The notes under the pieces were generated by a model. That model was not told the origin of the DNA and searched no databases. It saw only the letters and a program-made list of their open reading frames with translations. A stretch of 8,975 bases of DNA from Bacillota bacterium (GTDB taxonomy: Bacteria > Bacillota > DTU030): the NCBI GenBank assembly GCA_012842325.1, contig DUTA01000027.1:1-8975 (forward strand), written 5' to 3'. Numbering within the stretch: the stretch's first letter is position 1; every line of letters starts with the position of its first letter. Position numbers and translations under genes: made by a program. This document shows positions 1 through 5,635 of the stretch, piece by piece.

Positions 1-216
1 CCCGCCGGTTACAATAACGCCGTCGATGTTTTCCAGGATACGTGTCAGCGTGGCACTGCTCTGGACTATAGGTATGAGGAGGGGAATGGCGTCCACCTGC
101 TCGACGGCCTGGCAGTAATCGGCGCTGACATGGAAAATTGTTTCCGGGGAGGTAGGTACCGGTCCCATACCACCCTTCTTTGTAAGGGCACAGGTAATAC
201 CGATGACAGGTTTCAT
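1..216 (-). CDS. PuuD-like class I glutamine amidotransferase (peptidase C26 family), N-terminal part only
   Basis: The first 72 codons of a gene that runs off the left edge. The translation opens MKPVIGITCA, has a SADYCQAVEQVDAIPLLIP stretch (residues 31-49) and ends DGVIVTGG. This matches the start of gamma-glutamyl-gamma-aminobutyrate hydrolase/PuuD-like amidotransferases: a KPxIGIT strand, a helix with Y..A(V/I) followed by a proline-containing strand, then the strand ending in the GG that precedes the oxyanion region. The catalytic Cys and His/Glu lie beyond the window, so activity cannot be judged. Family members hydrolyse gamma-glutamyl amides in the cytoplasm, but the substrate here is unknown. 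The ATG is preceded by AAGGAG with an eight-base spacer. The gene follows the terminator that closes the mtaD operon and so should have its own promoter in the AT-rich leader. The family call is fairly firm; the function is not. Confidence 0.8.
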   Translation of the reverse strand, partial: MKPVIGITCALTKKGGMGPVPTSPETIFHVSADYCQAVEQVDAIPLLIPIVQSSATLTRILENIDGVIVTGG

Positions 217-325
217 TATTATCGCTCCTTACATCACAATTAAAAATATTGGGATAATGATATAAATAAAAAGTCACTCTATTATTATTATTCGGTATAG
301 GGTAGTTTTATCCTTCCTTTTAAAT
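217..325 (-). promoter_or_regulatory. AT-rich leader of the PuuD-like gene
   Basis: This stretch between the upstream terminator and the PuuD-like start is clearly richer in A and T than the flanking genes. It holds a short ATT/AAT triplet run (about 279-291) and the AAGGAG ribosome site (about 225-230). Its position means the promoter of the PuuD-like gene most likely lies here. Several TATAAT-like hexamers occur, but none sits at a good distance from a convincing TTGACA-like hexamer, so no exact promoter is claimed. Confidence 0.4.
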
Positions 326-370
326 AAAAAAAATCCCGGAAAAACAGCCGGGGTTCCGGAACATACCGGG
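326..370 (-). terminator. Intrinsic terminator closing the mtaD operon
   Basis: Read on the minus strand, CCCGG (352-348), an eight-base loop and CCGGG (339-335) form a short GC-rich stem, followed after one A by eight consecutive T (333-326). A second CCCGG (370-366) could pair with the same CCGGG and enclose a small CCGG/CCGG hairpin, so a longer alternative fold exists. GC stem plus uninterrupted U tract is the classic rho-independent form. It lies about 110 bases after the mtaD stop and before the next gene. Confidence 0.8.
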
Positions 371-429
371 CAAAGTATCGGGAGAAAAGCAAATGACAGA
401 TTCTTTGCTACTCCAGCAGAAGTGGTCCG

Positions 430-447
430 TACTTGTAGGGACAAGTA
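430..447 (-). other. Perfect 7-bp hairpin in the mtaD 3' untranslated region
   Basis: On the minus strand TACTTGT, a CCCT loop and ACAAGTA form a perfect stem of seven pairs 32 bases after the mtaD stop. No T tract follows, so it does not look like a terminator by itself. It may protect the 3' end of the transcript or be part of a larger fold. The whole stretch 371-478 otherwise holds no gene I can support. Confidence 0.4.
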
Positions 448-478
448 AAGGATCCGGGTCCTACCTATCCCCTCTTCC

Positions 479-1780
479 TTACTGGAGGAGTCTTTTAGCG
501 TGTTCTTCCACCATGTGCATGATTCTTTCCCTATCCAGGGTCCGCAGCTCTCCCTTTTCCACAACTATCTTGCCATTGATGATAACTGTATCGACGTCAC
601 TGCTCCTGGCGCTGTAGATCAGGGCGGAAAGGGGATTGAAACGGGGATAAAGATGGGGCTGGTGCCTGTTGACAAGGATTAAATCGGCCTTCATTCCCGC
701 CCGTAAGCAGCCACACGTATCCTTTAAACCCAGGGCCGCGGCCCCATTGACCGTTGCCATTTTCAGGGCTTCGGCAGCCGGTATTACCGTTGGCTGGCCG
801 GTATAACCCTTGTGGATAAGGGCGGCCAGGCGGGATTCTTCCAAAATATCCAGGTTATTGTTGCTGGCGGCACCGTCGGTACCAAGGGCAACGGAAACCC
901 CTGCCTCCAGGAGCCGGGGAAGGGGGGCGATGCCGCTGGCCAGCTTAAGGTTACTGCCGGGATTATGGACTACATGAATATTGTTTTTGGCCAGAAGATG
1001 GATATCGGCCTGTTCCAGGTGGACGCAATGGGCAGCCAGGATGTGGACACCGCTGAGATCCTGCTGGCAGAGGTAGGCAACAGGTGACATCCCATACCGT
1101 GCTTTTATATCCTCTACTTCCCCCTCTGTTTCTGCCAGGTGGATATGGATGCCGACATCTAAATCCCGGGCAGCTGCCAGGGACTGGGCCAGGTATTCGG
1201 GGGGACAGGTATAGGGGGCATGGGGCCCGAGCATGGTGGTAATGCGCCCCCTGGCCGCCCCGTTCCACTCCTGACAAAAACTGATGGCTTCCCTCAGGCT
1301 GGCGGCGGCGTCGGGGTTGATGCCAATTATGCCCGGGGCAATGACTGCCCTGATGCCTGCTTCGGCCACCGCCTGGGCGATGGCATCGGGATAAAAGTAC
1401 ATATCGGCAAAGGCTGTGATACCAGCCAATAACATTTCGCCGATGGCCAGGAGAGTGCCCCAATAAACAGCCTCGGCCGACAGCCTGCTTTCCAGGGGCC
1501 AGATCCTGTTTTCCAGCCATTCCTGGAGGGCCAGATCATCGCCATAGCCGCGAAAGAGCACCATGGCAGCGTGGGTGTGGCTGTTTACCAGGCCCGGCAG
1601 GACTAATTTGTCTTCCGCTTTAATAATCTGCCGGGGTTTCCAGTTTGCTGGCAATTCCCCCCCTGCCGGTCCCACATACAGGATTTCCTCGCCCCTGATG
1701 GCGACAGCCCCGGGATCGAATATACGCTCCTCCTCGTCCACTGTAATTACCGTGCCTCCGGTGATCAAGAGATCCGCCAT
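479..1780 (-). CDS. mtaD: 5-methylthioadenosine/S-adenosylhomocysteine deaminase (amidohydrolase superfamily)
   Basis: A cytoplasmic metal-dependent deaminase that converts 5'-methylthioadenosine, S-adenosylhomocysteine and often other 5'-modified adenosines to the inosine forms plus ammonia. The 433-residue protein has the small beta-rich N-terminal domain (1-60), then the amidohydrolase barrel. Visible ligands are H68 and H70 (HTH), E97, H187 (GPHAPY), H214 and E217 (HIHLAETEG), H251 (AAHCVH) and D302 (GTDGAASNNN). These have the order and near-constant offsets of the structurally known Thermotoga enzyme TM0936, as I remember it. The length is normal for the family. The ATG is preceded by GAGGAGG with an eight-base spacer. 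The gene lies 30 bases after mtnA and is the last of the run surE-mtnP-mtnA-mtaD, followed by a terminator. Next to an inosine-type phosphorylase, its main job is probably making methylthioinosine. Other amidohydrolases (guanine deaminase, TrzA-like chlorohydrolases) are related, but the GTDGAASNNN motif favours MtaD. Confidence 0.92.
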   Translation of the reverse strand: MADLLITGGTVITVDEEERIFDPGAVAIRGEEILYVGPAGGELPANWKPRQIIKAEDKLVLPGLVNSHTHAAMVLFRGYGDDLALQEWLENRIWPLESRLSAEAVYWGTLLAIGEMLLAGITAFADMYFYPDAIAQAVAEAGIRAVIAPGIIGINPDAAASLREAISFCQEWNGAARGRITTMLGPHAPYTCPPEYLAQSLAAARDLDVGIHIHLAETEGEVEDIKARYGMSPVAYLCQQDLSGVHILAAHCVHLEQADIHLLAKNNIHVVHNPGSNLKLASGIAPLPRLLEAGVSVALGTDGAASNNNLDILEESRLAALIHKGYTGQPTVIPAAEALKMATVNGAAALGLKDTCGCLRAGMKADLILVNRHQPHLYPRFNPLSALIYSARSSDVDTVIINGKIVVEKGELRTLDRERIMHMVEEHAKRLLQ

Positions 1781-1810
1781 CCCTCTCCCCTCCTCGTGGT
1801 AACTGTTAAA

Positions 1811-2854
1811 CTATCTTTCCCTTTGCGCCTTGAGGGCGGCAATCCTTTCCCTGTAGGGAGGCCGCAGAATCCCGTCCTCGGTGATGATAGCCGATATATA
1901 CTGGGCCGGTGTAATGTCGAAAGCGGGGTTAAAGACAGCCACCCCTGCGGGGGCAATGGATTGCCCCATAATGCAGGTAACCTCCCGGGGGTCCCGCTCC
2001 TCTATGGGGATCTCCCTGCCGGTGGCGATCCGATAGTCAAAGGTGGAGAGGGGAGCCGCCACATAGAAGGGAACCCCGTTTTCCCGGGCCAAAACGGCCA
2101 GGCTGTAGGTACCGATTTTGTTGGCCACATCGCCGTTTCGGGCAATCCTGTCGGCACCTACGATGACCAGATCCACCATTTTTTGCTGGAGCAGGTAGCC
2201 GGCCATATTGTCGGTGATCAGGGTCACCGGTATGTTTTCCGCAAGCAACTCCCAGGCCGTCAACCGGGCACCCTGGAGCAAAGGCCTGGTTTCACAGGCA
2301 TAGACCTGCTTGACCTTCCCGGCCCCATGGGCCGCCCGGATGACGCCCAGGGCGGTGCCATAACCGGCCGTAGCCAGGGCACCGGCGTTGCAGTGGGTCA
2401 GGACCCGGGCCGGGAAATGGAACAGCTGCCGGCCGTAAGCGCCTATTTGCCGGTTAATGGCCAAATCCTCGGCCAGCATATCTTCAGCCGCCTTTTCCAG
2501 TTTCCCTGCGATGGAGAAGGGATCTTGCTCGGCCATTTCTTCTGCTACCCGCATCAATTTTTCTAGGGCCCAAAAGAGGTTGACGGCCGTGGGACGGGTG
2601 GCAGCCAGCTCTGCGGCAATTTCCTGGAGGCGTTTCTGATAGTCCTGGCCTGGCAGATGGACATATTCCCTTGCCCCTAAAACCAGACCGAAGGCGGCCG
2701 CCAGGCCAATGGCTGGGGCTCCCCTTACCTGCATGGCCTTAATGGCCGCTGCCACCTCCCGGTAGGAGGTGCAAGCGATCCATTCCTCCCGGTGGGGAAG
2801 CCTGGTCTGGTCGATGAGGAGCAACCTTCCCTTTTCCCATTTGATGGGCTGCAT
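1811..2854 (-). CDS. mtnA: S-methyl-5-thioribose-1-phosphate isomerase
   Basis: Converts the aldose 5-methylthioribose-1-phosphate to the ketose 5-methylthioribulose-1-phosphate, the second salvage step after nucleoside cleavage. It belongs to the eIF2B alpha/beta/delta-like superfamily. The 347-residue protein has the family signatures in order: RGAPAIGLAAAFGL (44-57), TRPTAVNLFWAL (86-97), THCNAGALAT (153-162) and VGADRIARNGDVANKIGTY (232-250). The catalytic pair known from the Bacillus subtilis enzyme corresponds to C155 and D235 here, both present. Length is standard. The start is the ATG at 2854; the ribosome site TAGGAGG contains the TAG stop of mtnP, and its spacer of about 11 bases is slightly long. 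The gap to mtnP is 15 bases, which implies co-transcription and probably coupled translation. Related ribose-1,5-bisphosphate isomerases are the main alternative, but the RGAPAIG and CNAG motifs and the neighbours favour MtnA. Confidence 0.95.
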   Translation of the reverse strand: MQPIKWEKGRLLLIDQTRLPHREEWIACTSYREVAAAIKAMQVRGAPAIGLAAAFGLVLGAREYVHLPGQDYQKRLQEIAAELAATRPTAVNLFWALEKLMRVAEEMAEQDPFSIAGKLEKAAEDMLAEDLAINRQIGAYGRQLFHFPARVLTHCNAGALATAGYGTALGVIRAAHGAGKVKQVYACETRPLLQGARLTAWELLAENIPVTLITDNMAGYLLQQKMVDLVIVGADRIARNGDVANKIGTYSLAVLARENGVPFYVAAPLSTFDYRIATGREIPIEERDPREVTCIMGQSIAPAGVAVFNPAFDITPAQYISAIITEDGILRPPYRERIAALKAQRER

Positions 2855-2869
2855 AATTCCCTCGGCCTC

Positions 2870-3652
2870 CTATAGGAATGTATTTGCCTGCCGGCACCGG
2901 CAGCCGGGTTCACCCCTGAGGCGGGGCAGGGTATTCTGCAGGAGGAGCCACAGGTTTTGGGTGTTGGCCAGCTGGGAGGCAATTACTTCATCCTGGGATA
3001 AGGGCTTGGCATACAGACCGGCAGCATAATTGGTAACGATGGCAATGGTGGCATAACAGAGCCCCAGCTCCCTTGCCAGGATAGCCTCCGTCGCGCTGGT
3101 CATACCCACCACATCTCCACCCACCTGGGCATAGAACCTGATTTCCGCCGGGGTTTCAAACCGGGGGCCTTCCGTGCAGACGTAGACTCCTCCATCATGA
3201 AGGGAGTAGCCCGCCGGTGCAGATTCCAAAAGGAAACGGCGCAATTCGGGGCAGTAGGGTTCCGTCAAATCAGTATGGACAACAGGACTGCTCTTGCCGC
3301 CCTCAAAGAAGGTCAGAGGACGCTGCTTGGTAAAATCCAGGAACTGATCCACCAAAACCTGTTGGCCGGGGGACAAATCCCGGCGGAGGGAACCGACGGC
3401 TGCCGTTCCCAGTACCCGCTGAACTCCCAGCTCCTTCAGGGCCCAGATATTGGCCCGGTAGTTGATGCGATGGGGCGGGATAGAGTGATCGTGACCATGG
3501 CGGGCCAAAAAAGCAATGCCGATATCCTGGTAGAAGCCGGTTTCCAGGGAAACAACGCCATAGGGTGTCGCTACAGTAATGGTTTTCTTCTCCGTCAGAA
3601 AATCCAGGTCGTACACTCCGGTACCGCCGATGATGGCAATCTTGATCTCCAT
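2870..3652 (-). CDS. mtnP: MtnP-family nucleoside phosphorylase, probably methylthioinosine-specific
   Basis: A 260-residue trimeric-type purine nucleoside phosphorylase of the MTA phosphorylase group. Seen: the phosphate loop IGGTGVYD (8-15), RHGHDHSIPPHRINYRANI (51-69), TAAVGSLRRDLSPG (83-96), CTEGPRFETPAEIR (159-172) and VVGMTSATEAILARE (181-195). In MTA phosphorylases the next motif is T-D-Y-D, whose two aspartates bind adenine (Asp220 and Asp222 in the human enzyme). Here it is TNYAAG, with N208 and A210, while M184 keeps the matching position of human Met196. Loss of both acids points to a 6-oxopurine base such as hypoxanthine, as in Pseudomonas methylthioinosine phosphorylase. The mtaD gene in the same operon would supply that substrate. 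The tail carries a C251-x-C253 motif. The ATG follows AAAGGGG with an eight-base spacer, 22 bases after surE. The family is certain; the base preference is inferred. Confidence 0.9.
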   Translation of the reverse strand: MEIKIAIIGGTGVYDLDFLTEKKTITVATPYGVVSLETGFYQDIGIAFLARHGHDHSIPPHRINYRANIWALKELGVQRVLGTAAVGSLRRDLSPGQQVLVDQFLDFTKQRPLTFFEGGKSSPVVHTDLTEPYCPELRRFLLESAPAGYSLHDGGVYVCTEGPRFETPAEIRFYAQVGGDVVGMTSATEAILARELGLCYATIAIVTNYAAGLYAKPLSQDEVIASQLANTQNLWLLLQNTLPRLRGEPGCRCRQANTFL

Positions 3653-3674
3653 TCTTCACACCCCTTTGTGTTTT

Positions 3675-4445
3675 TTACAGGGTCAGTTTCCAATTCTTTA
3701 CTTCTTCCAGGAGGGCGTAATTGGTCAGGTCAAAGTGTACCGGGGTTACCGAAACAAACCCTTTCCTGATGGCAGCAGTATCGATTTCCTCAAGATCATC
3801 ATCCCGGTCTACCACTTCCCCCGACATCCAGTAATAGACCCTTCCCCAGGGGTCGAGGCGCTCTTCAAAGATGTTCTCGTATTCCCGAAAGCCCAGTTTG
3901 GTTACCTTTATGCCCCGCAATTCCTGGAGAGTTAAGGGGGGAATGTTGATATTCAAGAGGGTGCGGGAAGGCAGGGAGCGATCCTTTATCTGCTCTACGA
4001 TGGTTTTGGTAACCTGGGCAGCGGTAGAGAAGGAGCAGGGGTTAAAGGTGGCTAAAGAAACGGCCAGGGAAGGGATATCGAGGAGAATCCCTTCGATAGC
4101 AGCCGAGACAGTTCCCGAGTACAGGATATCGGTACCCAGGTTTGGTCCCCGGTTGATCCCGGAAATGATCAGGTCGGGCGGTTCGGGCAGCAGGGCCTTT
4201 ACCGCTATTTTGACGCAATCACTGGGGGTGCCGTTTACTGCCCACCCCTTGAGCTCCCCATCTCCCGCCGCCAGTTCCACCTCGTCCACCCGCAGGGGCT
4301 TATGCATGGTAATGGCATGCCCCGTGGCACTCCGCTCCCGATCGGGGGCGACTATGGTTATCCTGGCCACAGGCGTCAAGGCGCTGGCAAGGCTGGCTAT
4401 GCCGGGGGCGTAAATACCATCGTCATTGGTCAAAAGAATATGCAT
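3675..4445 (-). CDS. surE: 5'/3'-nucleotidase SurE (acid-phosphatase-type survival protein)
   Basis: A metal-dependent phosphatase that removes phosphate from nucleoside 5'- and 3'-monophosphates, with some members also acting on short polyphosphate. The 256-residue sequence begins MHILLTNDDGIYAPGI. The metal ligands of the family are all visible: D8 and D9 (TNDDG), S39 (DRERSATGHAIT) and N98 (SGINRGPNLGTD). NGTPSDCVK (71-79) and YSGTVSAAIEG (109-119) are also typical. Length is normal (about 250). The start ATG has GGAGG with an eight-base spacer. It lies 25 bases after the PHP gene and 22 bases before mtnP, so it shares their transcript. In this context SurE could feed nucleosides into the salvage enzymes that follow, but that link is inferred from position only. 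Confidence 0.96.
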   Translation of the reverse strand: MHILLTNDDGIYAPGIASLASALTPVARITIVAPDRERSATGHAITMHKPLRVDEVELAAGDGELKGWAVNGTPSDCVKIAVKALLPEPPDLIISGINRGPNLGTDILYSGTVSAAIEGILLDIPSLAVSLATFNPCSFSTAAQVTKTIVEQIKDRSLPSRTLLNINIPPLTLQELRGIKVTKLGFREYENIFEERLDPWGRVYYWMSGEVVDRDDDLEEIDTAAIRKGFVSVTPVHFDLTNYALLEEVKNWKLTL

Positions 4446-4470
4446 TTAACTTACCTCCCAGGAGAACTTT

Positions 4471-5526
4471 TTACCGTATATAGATGGGATTGGAAAAAAT
4501 CCAGGGATACAATCTTGCCCTCCCCTTTACCCGATATACTTCGACCCGGTAGATGCCTTCCCTGGCAGCGGGTATAACCAGGTGGTGGCAGTATTCTTCG
4601 CGGCAGGGCTTCCCGTTATGAATCAGCCTGACCAGGGCCATACTTGGTAGCTTTATTTCAAGGAAAACATTGGTGCTACCCGTTACTTCGTCCCCCATCA
4701 GGAAAAATCCTTCCCGGCTCCGAGCCAGAAAGGAGAAGCTCCGGGGGTCCCCCAGCAGATGCAAGCCCAGAAAAGAATTGCCCCTTTTTAAGCTGGCCAG
4801 GAGGAGCTCCCGGTCTTCCGGCTTTCTTTGCCAGGGGGTTCTGGTCAGGACATAGGTGCGGAGGGTGCGAAATAGTTTGTGGTAGGGGAACAGGACCAGG
4901 GAGAAGCTCCCGCAGGTTATTCTGACGCCGTGGGCATCCAGACCGCCGATGGCTGCCACGTGTCCCCTCCGATTCAAGCTGTCCCACCAGCCCAGGGTTT
5001 GGGGCGACGGTCCCTGGAGAAAAAGGAGGGGAAAAAAGTAGCCTGCCAGGGCACGGAACCGACTGGTCAGTTGGGCACCGAGATCGGAAAAATAGTTCCA
5101 GATTTCGATCCCGTCGTAGCCTGTGACGGAATAATCCTCCCAGGAAAAAGCAGGTATCTGAAAGAAACTGTTCCCCCTGTCATCGGGATGGGCAATAAAG
5201 CCGATTCCCCCCTGCTCCCTGGCGGCTTCGATATAATCCTGGGGATCATCCTGGAGCGGAACCGGTTTTTTCAGGTTTAAGGCGAGGTAATGGTTTTTTG
5301 GGGGGGATATCTCCTGACCAAAAAGGAGGAGGATATCACCGTACCAGCCCTCCCCCAGGACTTCCTGGGGAAGGAGGGTGTTGTGATCGGTTATTATTAC
5401 ATAATCGAGCTGGCAGCTGCGGGCTGCCCTCAATATTTCCTGCACCGAACCGGTTCCGTCGGAAAAGTGGGAATGGCAGTGGATAACACCGGTATAGGTA
5501 TAATATGTTGCCCCTGACCTTTGAAC
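4471..5526 (-). CDS. PHP-domain metallohydrolase (CehA/McbA-like), start codon uncertain
   Basis: A PHP-fold phosphoesterase-type enzyme of unknown substrate. Numbering from the proposed first codon (GTT at 5526-5524, 351 codons), the metal motifs are H16-C-H18 (GVIHCHSHFSDG), D47-H48 (IITDHNT), E72 (GQEIS), H113 (IAHPDD) and D197-H199 (GGLDAHG), a complete set. The C-terminal part ends in a beta-rich segment with PWIFSNPIYIR, typical of CehA-like proteins. The first standard start in frame is GTG at 5445, but it lies after the HCH motif and would remove two metal ligands. Upstream in frame there is no ATG, GTG or TTG. A strong AGGAGG (5536-5541) sits nine bases before a GTT codon, where a GTG would be expected. 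So the gene has a rare start, a recent start-codon mutation, a frameshift from the out-of-frame GTG at 5536, or a sequence error. It is followed by surE after 25 bases. Confidence 0.8.
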   Translation of the reverse strand, partial: VQRSGATYYTYTGVIHCHSHFSDGTGSVQEILRAARSCQLDYVIITDHNTLLPQEVLGEGWYGDILLLFGQEISPPKNHYLALNLKKPVPLQDDPQDYIEAAREQGGIGFIAHPDDRGNSFFQIPAFSWEDYSVTGYDGIEIWNYFSDLGAQLTSRFRALAGYFFPLLFLQGPSPQTLGWWDSLNRRGHVAAIGGLDAHGVRITCGSFSLVLFPYHKLFRTLRTYVLTRTPWQRKPEDRELLLASLKRGNSFLGLHLLGDPRSFSFLARSREGFFLMGDEVTGSTNVFLEIKLPSMALVRLIHNGKPCREEYCHHLVIPAAREGIYRVEVYRVKGRARLYPWIFSNPIYIR

Positions 5527-5535
5527 CGCTACCCA

Positions 5536-5541
5536 CCTCCT
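5536..5541 (-). promoter_or_regulatory. Ribosome binding site AGGAGG of the PHP gene
   Basis: A perfect AGGAGG lies nine bases before the GTT codon at 5526-5524, which is in frame with the HCHSHFSDG motif. This spacing marks 5526 as the intended start even though the codon is not a standard one. An alternative AAGGAG (about 5543-5548) sits six bases before an out-of-frame GTG at 5536. Confidence 0.55.
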
Positions 5542-5593
5542 GCTCCTTCCCCTATCTTTCCTTGGGGGGAAAGGGATAATGCAGCGGGCGAGG

Positions 5594-5625
5594 GAAAAGA
5601 AGGAGAGGGTGGAAGAACCACCCCC
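5594..5625 (-). terminator. Terminator-like hairpin between the EF-G2 and PHP genes
   Basis: On the minus strand GGGGGTGG (5625-5618), loop TTCTT and CCACCCTC (5612-5605) form an eight-pair stem with one G-U pair. A pyrimidine tract with only one run of four T follows (5604-5591). It begins ten bases after the EF-G2 stop. The stem is strong but the U tract is broken, so it may act as a weak or partial terminator that lowers expression of the salvage genes relative to EF-G2. Outer GCAGC/GCTGC arms (around 5632-5628 and 5585-5581) could extend the fold. Confidence 0.45.
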
Positions 5626-5635
5626 TGCTGCAACC

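Noticed and set aside
217..325. Specific sigma-A promoter before the PuuD-like gene
   Set aside because: AT-rich DNA offers many TATAAT-like hexamers, but none pairs with a good -35 at 16-18 bases, so I did not mark one.
274..564. 96-residue minus-strand reading frame across the end of mtaD and its terminator
   Set aside because: It overlaps mtaD out of frame, runs through the terminator T tract and has no recognisable domain or ribosome site.
1796..2566. Long plus-strand reading frame (256 residues) opposite mtnA
   Set aside because: It is antisense to a confidently identified gene, has low-complexity Gly/Pro/Gln-rich composition and no family motif; typical of GC-rich antisense frames.
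3197..3769. Plus-strand frame of 190 residues opposite mtnP and the end of surE
   Set aside because: It spans the antisense of two real genes and has no ribosome site or domain.
5336..5536. GTG-started reading frame overlapping the start of the PHP gene
   Set aside because: It is out of frame with the PHP motifs and its protein resembles nothing known; it matters only as a possible frameshifted start of the PHP gene.
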